Positions 6,334 through 12,267 of a stretch of DNA of 12,267 nucleotides are shown one piece after another. The DNA is from Candidatus Methylomirabilota bacterium. GTDB taxonomy: Bacteria > Methylomirabilota > Methylomirabilia > Methylomirabilales > CSP1-5. The position numbers and the translations under genes were made by a program. Every line of letters starts with the position of its first letter. Position 1 is the stretch's first letter. The DNA lies in assembly GCA_023249165.1 (NCBI GenBank), contig JAHFDE010000022.1:7073-19339 (forward strand). The letters are read 5' to 3'. Under the pieces are notes generated by a model, which was given only the letters and a program-made list of their open reading frames with translations, had not been told where the DNA came from and did no database searches.

Positions 6334-7503
6334 TTAGGGCATCTTCCGGAACAGGAGGAGTGGCTCACCCACACGCAGATTGATGTCGGACACGGTCACC
6401 AGGCCCGTGGCCGCCTGGGCAGAGGTGCGGATCACCACCAGCTCCCCCTGCTTGGTCGGTGCCAGGGGGATCGCCCGACCGCTGTCTGGACTGATGCCTG
6501 CCCCAGATATCCGATAGATGCTGAACTCATCGCCAGGGACAATCCCATGCTCCCGTCCGACATCCACATAGACGATGTCCCCCTGCCCCAGCGAATCGGC
6601 ATCGTCCTTGGAGCCCACGATGGTTCCTCCCACGCGAAGATGGGCCGGCTGGCTCACGCCTCTCTGGGGGGGTATCCACTCCCTCGCCTCCATCAGGAGG
6701 TCTCCGTCGGCCAGGTCCTCACAGTTGTATGTGACCTTCGCCCGGGGCGATGCGCCCGCGGTGCTGACAATTTCCACCGTGCCCAGGGTCTTCACCTTGA
6801 TTCCCACCCGAGTGCCTGTCGCGGGATGTTCGATCGTCGTGGTCGGGCGGACCACGCGAAACCGATCCCCCCGCTTGACCTTTCGGCCACCGAGATCGAC
6901 AAAAAGGTCATCCCAGTACCAGTGCCGCATATTGTCCTCTTCGACCGGCCGAATGATCCGGCCGACTCGAACAATCTCCTGCTTCTGCGCCACGAAGCCG
7001 CTGCACTCCAGGGCCGCCCGGGGAATGGCGAGGGACGGGGGGGCTGCCGGGCGCTTGATCACATCTTCCGGCTTCGTGACCGCCGCTACGTCAGTCGGAG
7101 GAGCGACTTCAGCAGGAGCGACCGCCTCCACCGGAGGTGCGATAGGCGGAGGAACCCGCTCCTCGCCGATGGGAGGCACCGGGGGGGCCTCCGCCAGCGG
7201 CCTGGGGGGCGGCCCGAATCCCGGGATGGTCAGGGGATCACCAGGGAAGATCCGGTTGGGGTCGGTGACAAAGGGGTTCTCCTTCCAGACCTGCGGCCAC
7301 AGACGAGGGTTGTCGAGATAGCGGCCGGCGATCGCCCACAGGGTATCACCCTGTCGGACATTGTAGACCCCTTCCGGAAGGGTCTCCGGCCTCTTCCGTT
7401 GCTCCCCACCAGCGGTGGCCTCTTGCGCCGCAACCTGCCCCATCAGCAGCCAGGTCACTACCAAGAAGCCCAGCGCTCCGCGTATCCTCTCTCTCCTCAT
7501 CAT
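6334..7503 (-). CDS. Secreted LysM peptidoglycan-binding protein with proline-rich linker
   Basis: 389 aa from tandem ATG codons (7503/7500) preceded by GGGGAG with suitable spacing. A signal peptide is evident: basic MMRRERIRG, a hydrophobic stretch (about 10-22), then a likely signal peptidase I site around QVAAQ (23-27). A LysM domain covers about 46-94 (VYNVRQGDTLWAIAGRYL, then RLWPQVWKEN, then IFPGDPLTIPG), which in this family binds peptidoglycan glycan chains. A proline/alanine/valine-rich linker (about 97-160) leads to a C-terminal region of about 220 residues with likely beta strands and no catalytic motif that I recognise. The protein should be periplasmic or envelope-bound, and its exact role is unknown. 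It lies 101 bp after secF and may share its transcript. The longer in-frame reading to 7668 would overlap secF and lacks a signal sequence at its N-terminus, so it is rejected. Confidence 0.9.
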   Translation of the reverse strand: MMRRERIRGALGFLVVTWLLMGQVAAQEATAGGEQRKRPETLPEGVYNVRQGDTLWAIAGRYLDNPRLWPQVWKENPFVTDPNRIFPGDPLTIPGFGPPPRPLAEAPPVPPIGEERVPPPIAPPVEAVAPAEVAPPTDVAAVTKPEDVIKRPAAPPSLAIPRAALECSGFVAQKQEIVRVGRIIRPVEEDNMRHWYWDDLFVDLGGRKVKRGDRFRVVRPTTTIEHPATGTRVGIKVKTLGTVEIVSTAGASPRAKVTYNCEDLADGDLLMEAREWIPPQRGVSQPAHLRVGGTIVGSKDDADSLGQGDIVYVDVGREHGIVPGDEFSIYRISGAGISPDSGRAIPLAPTKQGELVVIRTSAQAATGLVTVSDINLRVGEPLLLFRKMP

Positions 7504-7604
7504 CTTCTGCTCCCCCTGTGTTGTGGTCCTTCCACCTTTTTCTTTTTCCCACGCGCTTCCGATCCGAGAAGCCCGATCTCGCGCGCCGGTCGAGATGATT
7601 CGGA

Positions 7605-8543
7605 CTAGTGCAAGCTTTGTGCCTGTTTCTTGACCCCGACGGCATATCGGCGGGTCCGCATGCGCCACTCGTAGACCAGCGCCGAGGCGACGAAGATGGA
7701 GGAATATGTCCCCACCACAATCCCCATGATCATGGCCAGGGAAAAATCCCGCAGGACCTCACCCCCGAGCAGAAAGAGGGCGAGGACCGCCAGCATGGTC
7801 GTCAAAGACGTCATGATGGTCCGACTGAGGACCTCGTTGATGCTGGCATTCATGATCTCGGCGAGCGTGCCCCGCCGCCGGGCCCGAAGGTTTTCCCGGA
7901 TCCGGTCAAAGACCACCACCGTGTCGGTGAGCGAATACCCGGCCAGCGTCAGGAGGGCAGTGACGACCAGCAGGGTGATCTCCTTGTCCAGGAGGAAAAA
8001 GATGCCGAGGACTACCAGGATATCGTGAAACGTCGCCACGGTCGCGGCGACCCCGAACCGGAATTCAAATCGCCACGCGATATAGGTTACAATACCCAGA
8101 AGGGAAATCAGGATCGCCCACAGGGCTGCCTGTTGCAGTTCCCGGCCGACGACCGGTCCCACCTCGTTTGAACTTTCCACGACGAACGGGTTCCGAGGAA
8201 AGGCCTCCCGCAAGACCTCTCCGATCCTAGCCGCCGTCCCGGCCAACGACTCCCCGGAGGATTTCACCCGGATGAAGAGCCGCTGTCCCCCGACGAACTG
8301 CTGGAGCTCACCCTCGGCGAAGCCACCGGCGGCGAGGACCCGCCGGACCTCGCCGAGCTCAACCGGCTCATCAAACCGCACCTGGACGGAGGTGCCACCC
8401 GCAAAGTCGATCCCCAGGTTGGCCTGTCCCCGGGAGATCTGGACCGAGGCGGCAACCCCCAGGAGGACCAGGATGATCGAGACGGCGAAGGCTCCACGCC
8501 GCATTCCAAGAAAATCGATGTTCGTTTTGCCGATGATCTCCAT
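7605..8543 (-). CDS. secF: Protein translocase subunit SecF
   Basis: Inner-membrane subunit of the SecDF complex, which uses the proton-motive force to pull exported proteins out of the SecYEG channel. 312 aa, usual for a stand-alone SecF. TM1 is at about 17-36, followed by the family motif GIDFAGGTSVQVRF (44-57), a periplasmic domain (about 58-135) and five further hydrophobic segments between about 138 and 292. The conserved TM4-5 region YSLTDTVVVFDRIREN spans 203-218. The start is ATG at 8543; the nearest purine-rich site (AGAGGTG) is rather far upstream, so translation may depend partly on coupling with secD, which ends 28 nt before it. The stop is TAG in the context GCACTAG. Confidence 0.97.
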   Translation of the reverse strand: MEIIGKTNIDFLGMRRGAFAVSIILVLLGVAASVQISRGQANLGIDFAGGTSVQVRFDEPVELGEVRRVLAAGGFAEGELQQFVGGQRLFIRVKSSGESLAGTAARIGEVLREAFPRNPFVVESSNEVGPVVGRELQQAALWAILISLLGIVTYIAWRFEFRFGVAATVATFHDILVVLGIFFLLDKEITLLVVTALLTLAGYSLTDTVVVFDRIRENLRARRRGTLAEIMNASINEVLSRTIMTSLTTMLAVLALFLLGGEVLRDFSLAMIMGIVVGTYSSIFVASALVYEWRMRTRRYAVGVKKQAQSLH

Positions 8544-8571
8544 AGCGTGTCGCGCACCTCTCGGAGGGCGC

Positions 8572-10179
8572 TCAGATACTGAGCCGCTTCATTCCCCGAA
8601 GGGTCAGCCAGTCGAAGACCACCTTGGTTCCCACTGTGGCCGTAAACAGATTGATAAGCACGCCGAGGGCCAACGTCACGGCAAAGCCTCGCACCGGCCC
8701 ACTCCCGAAGAGGAAGAGGGCTAACGCGGTGATCAAGGTGGTGACGTGCGAATCGAGGATGGTCACCCAGGCCTTGCTGAATCCGCCGTCGATGGCGGAG
8801 CGCACCGTCTTCCCGAGTCGCAGCTCTTCCCGGATCCGCTCGAAGATCAGGACATTGCTGTCCACCGCCATGCCGATGGTCAGTGCGATGCCCGCAATCC
8901 CCGGCAGGGTGAGCGTCGCCTGGATCCCCGCCAGTAACCCGAGCAGCATGAGGAGGTTGAGGACCAGGGCCACATCGGCAACAATCCCAGCCCCCCGGTA
9001 GTAGACGGCCATTAAGAGGAATACCAGAACACCGCCCACGATGCTGGCCTGCACCCCGGCCCGGATAGAATCCTCCCCCAAAGAGGGTCCGACGGTCAGA
9101 TTGGAGATCACGAGAACGGGGGCGGGCAGCGCACCCGCCCTGAGGACGATGGCCAGGTCTCGGGCCTCCTGCGGGGTGAACCGGCCCTCGATCTGCGCCT
9201 GGCCCCCCGGGATCCGCGTCCTGATGACGGGGGCGGAATGGATGTTGCCATCGAGGATAATGGCCAGCCGCCGTCCCACGTTCTTCCCGGTAATCTCGTC
9301 AAAGATCCGCGTGCCCGCCCGGTCGAAGGCCAGCGAGACATACGGTTGATTGTTCTCGGGGTTGATCCGCACCTCGGCCGAGGTGATCACGTCGCCGGTG
9401 AGCAAGGTCTTCTTCTCCAGTAGGAAGGGGATCCGACGGACCACGCGTCCCTGCGGATCTAGCACCTTCTCGTAGAGGACCTCAGAGCCCTCCGGCACCT
9501 TTCCCCCGAGGGCCTCCTCCACGCTGCGCTGCTCATCGACCAACTTGAACTCGAGCAGGGCGGTCTTCCCGATGAGGGCGATGGCCCGTTCCGGATCCTT
9601 GATCCCCGCAAGCTGGACGATGATTCGACGATCCCCCTCCCGCTGGATCAAGGGCTCCCGGACGCCGAACTCGTCCACCCGGTTCCGGATCTTCTGGACG
9701 TTCTGATCCACCGCCCGCTCCTGAATCGCCGCCACCTCACGCCCACTCAGCGTCAGCAAGAGCCGGGTCGCCCCTTCCCGGGATCGTGTCATCTCGGGGT
9801 ACTCCCCCAGGATCCGCTCCAGCTGCCCCAGGGCCTTTTCCTCCCCCACCTCGACGAAAATCTGGTTGATCCCCCGTCGTTCCAGCACCGCGACCCGGAT
9901 TCCCTCCCGCTCCACGGCTCGGCGGATCTCCGCCACGCGCCGCTCCACGGCATTCTCGACCGCCTTGTCCGCGTCCACCGCCAAGACGAGGTGCATGCCC
10001 CCCTGGAGATCGAGGCCGAGGTTGATCGGCTCGGGGGCCGGGGCAAGGATCAGAGGCCGCACGTATCGCCACCACCCTGGAAGCGGAGAAAGCCCCGGGA
10101 TCGAGGGCAGGACGTACAGAAAGGAAAGGAGGGCAGCCGCGCCGACCAGGCCTGCCCTCCATGCGAGATACCGCTTCAC
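8572..10179 (-). CDS. secD: Protein translocase subunit SecD
   Basis: Partner of SecF in the proton-driven late step of protein export. About 535 aa. TM1 is near residues 9-28, followed by the signature LGLDLQGGMHLVL (about 55-67), a large periplasmic P1 region, and five closely spaced TM segments in roughly the last 160 residues. The conserved transmembrane motif GMAVDSNVLIFERIREE lies near 437-453. GTG at 10179 is preferred because AAGGA is eight bases upstream; GTG at 10185 adds two residues but leaves too little spacing. secF follows after 28 nt. No yajC is seen before secD, although yajC often precedes it; instead speD is upstream, separated by a 98 bp inverted-repeat element. secDF-LysM may start from the speD promoter if that element does not terminate transcription. 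Confidence 0.97.
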   Translation of the reverse strand: MKRYLAWRAGLVGAAALLSFLYVLPSIPGLSPLPGWWRYVRPLILAPAPEPINLGLDLQGGMHLVLAVDADKAVENAVERRVAEIRRAVEREGIRVAVLERRGINQIFVEVGEEKALGQLERILGEYPEMTRSREGATRLLLTLSGREVAAIQERAVDQNVQKIRNRVDEFGVREPLIQREGDRRIIVQLAGIKDPERAIALIGKTALLEFKLVDEQRSVEEALGGKVPEGSEVLYEKVLDPQGRVVRRIPFLLEKKTLLTGDVITSAEVRINPENNQPYVSLAFDRAGTRIFDEITGKNVGRRLAIILDGNIHSAPVIRTRIPGGQAQIEGRFTPQEARDLAIVLRAGALPAPVLVISNLTVGPSLGEDSIRAGVQASIVGGVLVFLLMAVYYRGAGIVADVALVLNLLMLLGLLAGIQATLTLPGIAGIALTIGMAVDSNVLIFERIREELRLGKTVRSAIDGGFSKAWVTILDSHVTTLITALALFLFGSGPVRGFAVTLALGVLINLFTATVGTKVVFDWLTLRGMKRLSI

Positions 10180-10239
10180 GAGCACTGTCCTTCGCGGGGA
10201 ACCGGTGCAGTCACACCAGCAGTCCGGATGCCCGAAGGG

Positions 10240-10337
10240 CTAGTGCCATTCCAACTTTTTCCACCCGTCACAGACATGCGATGCTAAGACCAGGCTTCGT
10301 TGCCGGAGTGCGGGGCAACGAGTTGGAACGGCACTAG
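10240..10337. mobile_element. 98 bp MITE-like element with 17 bp terminal inverted repeats
   Basis: Left terminus ctagtgccattccaact (10240-10256) and right terminus agttggaacggcactag (10321-10337) are inverse complements at 16 of 17 positions. A nested 8 bp hairpin (10297-10304 with 10314-10321) lies inside. No ORF fits, so it would be non-autonomous. The TA inside each terminal CTAG could be a target duplication of the IS630/Tc1-mariner kind, but I cannot prove it without an empty site. The speD stop TAG lies in the right terminus. In the minus-strand RNA the single mismatch becomes a G-U pair, so the full stem can form in the speD-secD transcript. A purely regulatory hairpin is the alternative. 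Confidence 0.6.
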
Positions 10338-10765
10338 GACACCGCCGGGACCTTCTCGCGGGAGCTTTGGGACCGTCGCCCCGCCTGCTCCACCTTGTGA
10401 GGTAACGGCTCGCGCCCGGGCATGATCCCTCGCTTCACCTCCACGATCGACGGGTGAGGACACTGAAAACGGTCGGCAATGTGCCGGACCGCTTGCTCAG
10501 GCTTGATCGTCTCCCCACAGGTAAAGATATCCACGGCCGCGTATCGGTACTCCGGCCAGGTGTGGATCGAGAGGTGGGATTCGGCGATCACCACGACTCC
10601 ACTCACCCCGAAGGGCTTGAACTCGTGGAAGGCCACGTCCACAACCGTAGCCTTGCACGCCTTGGCCGCCGCGACCAGGATCTCCCGAACGGCGTCAACC
10701 TTCTTGAGTAACTCCGGGTCGCACCCGTACAGCTCCACTAAAAGGTGTCTGCCCAGTGCCCTCAA
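10334..10765 (-). CDS. speD: S-adenosylmethionine decarboxylase proenzyme (bacterial SpeD/SpeH type)
   Basis: Produces decarboxylated SAM, the aminopropyl donor for spermidine synthesis. The proenzyme cleaves itself to make a pyruvoyl group. 143 aa from TTG at 10765, chosen because AAAGGAGGGA ends five bases before it. With this start the expected residues are Glu62-Ser63 (cleavage site, in AESHLSIHTWPE), His68 and Cys83 (FTCGE), the same numbers as in the Thermotoga maritima enzyme from memory, which supports the start. GTG at 10783 would add six residues encoded across the Shine-Dalgarno sequence. The last 25 or so residues (after GIMPGREPLP) are basic and look disordered. The stop codon lies in the terminus of the inverted-repeat element. 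No spermidine synthase gene is in the window. A sigma-70-like promoter lies about 100 bases upstream. Confidence 0.96.
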   Translation of the reverse strand: MRALGRHLLVELYGCDPELLKKVDAVREILVAAAKACKATVVDVAFHEFKPFGVSGVVVIAESHLSIHTWPEYRYAAVDIFTCGETIKPEQAVRHIADRFQCPHPSIVEVKRGIMPGREPLPHKVEQAGRRSQSSREKVPAVS

Positions 10766-10770
10766 TGAAC

Positions 10771-10780
10771 TCCCTCCTTT
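10771..10780 (-). promoter_or_regulatory. Shine-Dalgarno that fixes the speD TTG start
   Basis: AAAGGAGGGA on the minus strand, with the GGAGG core seven bases before TTG at 10765. The strong site compensates for the weak start codon and argues against the upstream GTG at 10783. Confidence 0.85.
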
Positions 10781-10861
10781 CACGCGTGCTGCGCGATCTC
10801 ACCTCCCACCAAAGCCACTAAAGCGCGAACATCCCCCGTGGACTACACAAACATTCCTTCG

Positions 10862-10889
10862 CTTATACAACGGTCTGGCGAAATTGCAA
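10862..10889 (-). promoter_or_regulatory. Sigma-70-type promoter for speD
   Basis: On the minus strand TTGCAA (10889-10884), a 16 bp spacer and TATAAG (10867-10862) match nine of twelve consensus bases. The start would be near 10855, leaving a leader of about 90 nt before the speD TTG. No riboswitch class was recognised in the leader. Confidence 0.55.
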
Positions 10890-10923
10890 GAAAAAAATGC
10901 GTTCCGGCGTTTCCGGGAACCAC

Positions 10924-10940
10924 GGACCCCGCCCGGGTCC
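10924..10940. other. GC-rich hairpin in the speD-pilin divergent region
   Basis: GGACCC (10924-10929) and GGGTCC (10935-10940) form a 6 bp inverted repeat with a 5 nt loop. It lies about 80 bp upstream of the sigma-54 promoter, a distance at which enhancer-binding activators can bind, but no known activator consensus was recognised. The rest of 10766-11140 shows no convincing gene. Confidence 0.3.
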
Positions 10941-11016
10941 CCAGATGACCAAGGGGCGTCCCTCCCCTCGGGCCTGTGGATCGGCCATTGACGGCCCTTT
11001 GGAAGCCTCTCGTGCG

Positions 11017-11033
11017 CGGCACAGTTATTGCAA
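11017..11033 (+). promoter_or_regulatory. Sigma-54 (RpoN) -24/-12 promoter for the prepilin operon
   Basis: GGCAC followed by five bases and TTGCA gives the invariant GG (11018-11019) and GC (11030-11031) with exactly ten bases between them, as required for RpoN promoters. Transcription should start near 11043, about 98 nt before the first prepilin ATG. RpoN promoters commonly drive type IV pilin genes with an enhancer-binding activator such as PilR; the activator is not in the window. Confidence 0.8.
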
Positions 11034-11050
11034 CCTCCCTTCATCACGTA

Positions 11051-11095
11051 GGCGAAAATTCGGAGAGCGCCCGAAATACGGGCACCAGCTTCGCC
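11051..11095 (+). other. Nested stem structure in the prepilin 5' leader
   Basis: GGCGAA (11051-11056) pairs with TTCGCC (11090-11095), and inside it GCCCG (11069-11073) pairs with CGGGC (11079-11083) around an AAATA loop, giving a two-level stem. It lies inside the leader predicted from the sigma-54 promoter. The conserved core of the cyclic-di-GMP-I (GEMM) riboswitch was sought and not found, so no class is assigned. Confidence 0.4.
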
Positions 11096-11140
11096 GGAGA
11101 GGCAAGCGGGGCACCGAAACGCCTGCAAGAGAGGCAACGC

Positions 11141-11641
11141 ATGCGCCGAATCGAACGGAGCCGCGAGGCAGGCTTTACCATCATCGAGCTTGTCGTCGTC
11201 ACGCTCCTGATAGGAATCTTGGCCCTCCTGGCCATCCCGCGCTTTCCCCAGTACCCCAAGGCAGGGGTGGTCTCGCGGCGACTCCTCTCGGATATTCGCT
11301 ATGCCAAAGAGCTGTCCACACGGTTGCAGACGATGTCCGGGATCTACTTCATCAGCGGCACCCAGTACCGCGTCTTTATCAATAACGATACCAGCAGCGC
11401 CGCCAAGGATCCGCAGACGGGGACGACCTATGAAGTGACCATGTCGGGAAAGCTCTCGGGGGTGACGCTCAGTCAAACGTTTACCAACAGCATCCTGAAA
11501 TTCGATTCCCTCGGCACCCCCTTCGAAGGCTCCGGCGCCGGGACCGCCCTCGGGGCGGCCAAGAGCGTGACCGTCTCCGGATCCGGCGGGCCGCGGACCG
11601 TGACGATCGAACCGAACACCGGGAAGGTAACCGGATCATGA
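11141..11641 (+). CDS. Prepilin-type pseudopilin, GspH/FimT or MshC-like
   Basis: Minor pilin or pseudopilin of a type IV pilus, MSHA-type or type II secretion machine, processed by prepilin peptidase in the inner membrane. 166 aa. The short basic leader MRRIERSREAG is followed by the cleavage site G/FTIIE, with Phe at +1 and Glu at +5 of the mature protein, then a hydrophobic helix (LVVVTLLIGILALLAIP). The globular part has features seen in GspH/MshC proteins: RRLLSDIRYAKELS after the helix, FDSLGTP, and a C-terminal VTVSGSGGPRTVTIEP strand pair. ATG at 11141 is chosen because AGAGG lies six bases upstream and the leader has a normal length; the reading from GTG 10976 would put about 55 residues before the leader. 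It overlaps the next gene by ATGA, implying translational coupling. Confidence 0.92.
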   Translation: MRRIERSREAGFTIIELVVVTLLIGILALLAIPRFPQYPKAGVVSRRLLSDIRYAKELSTRLQTMSGIYFISGTQYRVFINNDTSSAAKDPQTGTTYEVTMSGKLSGVTLSQTFTNSILKFDSLGTPFEGSGAGTALGAAKSVTVSGSGGPRTVTIEPNTGKVTGS

Positions 11642-12144
11642 CGATCCCACGACTCTATCGCGATCAGCGAGGCGTCACCCTGATTGATCTCATTATCACC
11701 ATCATCATCCTGGCGATCGCCGTGCCGCCCATGGTGGGGGTCTTCATCACGAGCACGCGGAACAGCACCTTCGGGGTCACCATGGCCCGGGCGAATCACC
11801 TGGCCTCGAACCTGTTCGAAGAGATTCGGTCCAAGCGGTGGGATGAAAATACCGGGGCCGCGAGCGCGACCCTTGGACCCGACACGGGGGAGACCCGCGC
11901 CACCTACGACGATGTGGATGACTTTCACGGGCTGAACGACGCCCCCCCGAAGGACTCGCTGGGAGGGACCATGAGCGGCTCCACCGGATTTCGGCAGCAG
12001 GTCTCGGTCTGCTATGTCGCAAGCACCAACCTGAACGCCTGCCTCGGGGCCGGCTTGACGTCGAACTATAAGAAGGTCATTGTGACGGTCACCGATCCCG
12101 AAGGGAGGGCCACGCCCCTGGTGACGGTGATCTCGAGCTTCTAG
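11638..12144 (+). CDS. Prepilin-type minor pilin, MshD/GspI-like, with Asp at +5
   Basis: Second prepilin of the operon, 168 aa, starting within the ATGA overlap with the previous stop. Leader MTIPRLYRDQRG is followed by the predicted cleavage site G/VTLID and a hydrophobic helix (LIITIIILAIAVPPMVGVF). The usual Glu at +5 is Asp and the usual Phe at +1 is Val, both unusual but conservative. The pair of cysteines in the C-terminal half (VCYVAS and NACLGAG) could form a disulfide. The block MARANHLASNLFEEIRSKRWDE resembles the region after the helix in MshD- and GspI/PilV-type minor pilins. The TAG stop is embedded in ctagtgccgtactag, which shares its core with the terminal repeat near speD. 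Further minor pilin genes are expected to the right, but the next 123 nt hold only repeats. Confidence 0.88.
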   Translation: MTIPRLYRDQRGVTLIDLIITIIILAIAVPPMVGVFITSTRNSTFGVTMARANHLASNLFEEIRSKRWDENTGAASATLGPDTGETRATYDDVDDFHGLNDAPPKDSLGGTMSGSTGFRQQVSVCYVASTNLNACLGAGLTSNYKKVIVTVTDPEGRATPLVTVISSF

Positions 12145-12155
12145 TGCCGTACTAG
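12141..12155. repeat. Fragment resembling the 98 bp element terminus, on a stop codon
   Basis: ctagtgccgtactag begins with the same ten bases (ctagtgccgt) as the inverse complement of the right terminus near speD, and ends with actag, as the other end does. It could be a footprint or deletion remnant of that element, or chance similarity of a short palindrome (CTAGT-N5-ACTAG). Confidence 0.35.
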
Positions 12156-12201
12156 ACCGGAGTGGACGCTTGGTATTTTTGGGGAAACGCGAGTTGAATA
12201 G

Positions 12202-12234
12202 GAAATTCGAAATTCGAAATTCGAAATTCGAAAT
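12202..12234. repeat. Tandem heptamer array GAAATTC
   Basis: Four exact 7 nt copies of GAAATTC (12202-12229) plus a partial fifth unit (GAAAT). It is AT-rich in a GC-rich region, lies 57 nt after the second prepilin stop, and no gene overlaps it. By analogy with the other three loci an inverted partner (GAATTTC units) may lie just beyond the right edge. Confidence 0.88.
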
Positions 12235-12267
12235 CCCCCGAATCGCAAAAGGGATCGAAGGATTCTC

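Noticed and set aside
6547..7608. Open frame of 353 codons on the plus strand opposite the LysM gene
   Set aside because: It is a shadow of the GC-rich LysM gene; no domain, no ribosome site and an Arg/Gly-rich composition.
7601..7612. CTAGTGC at the secF stop as a third copy of the element terminus
   Set aside because: Only seven bases match, it lies in the opposite orientation relative to the gene, and no second terminus is nearby.
11041..11140. Cyclic-di-GMP-I (GEMM) riboswitch before the prepilin genes
   Set aside because: The conserved GEMM core with its GCAAA-type segments is not present; only generic stems are seen.

Overview
The window looks like chromosomal DNA from an uncultivated, GC-rich Gram-negative-type bacterium. 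Support: SecD and SecF are separate, a secreted LysM protein is present, TrmFO (the folate-dependent tRNA methyltransferase) is present, and MSHA/type II-secretion-like pseudopilins follow a sigma-54 promoter. I cannot fix the phylum. A lineage such as NC10/Methylomirabilota, Rokubacteria or a former deltaproteobacterial group would fit, but this is a guess from gene content.

Positions 1-10765 hold eight genes, all on the minus strand, in the order speD - secD - secF - LysM-domain protein - dprA - topA - trmFO - xerC (xerC runs off the left edge). The last four repeat the dprA-topA-trmFO-xerC order known from Bacillus subtilis (smf-topA-gid-codV), where hslV and hslU come next, so those two are predicted just left of position 1. 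A near-consensus sigma-70 promoter before dprA starts this DNA-maintenance/tRNA-modification unit. A second one before speD could drive speD-secD-secF and the LysM gene.

Positions 10766-11140 are a divergent regulatory region: a sigma-70 promoter for speD on the minus strand and, on the plus strand, a textbook sigma-54 -24/-12 element followed by a leader with nested inverted repeats. It leads into two prepilin genes (11141-12144) that overlap by ATGA. They resemble MshC/GspH and MshD/GspI-type minor pilins, and the rest of the operon should lie beyond the right edge.

The most unusual content is not a gene. Three places hold pairs of short-period arrays (7 or 8 nt units) facing each other in inverted orientation around a short spacer, each with a different repeat word: inside the topA coding sequence (2883-2961), between topA and dprA (4871-4996) and between dprA and the LysM gene (6197-6323). 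A fourth array (12202-12234) appears on its own near the right edge. Separately, a 98 bp element with 17 bp terminal inverted repeats sits between speD and secD and supplies the speD stop codon; a related core sits on the stop codon of the second prepilin gene.
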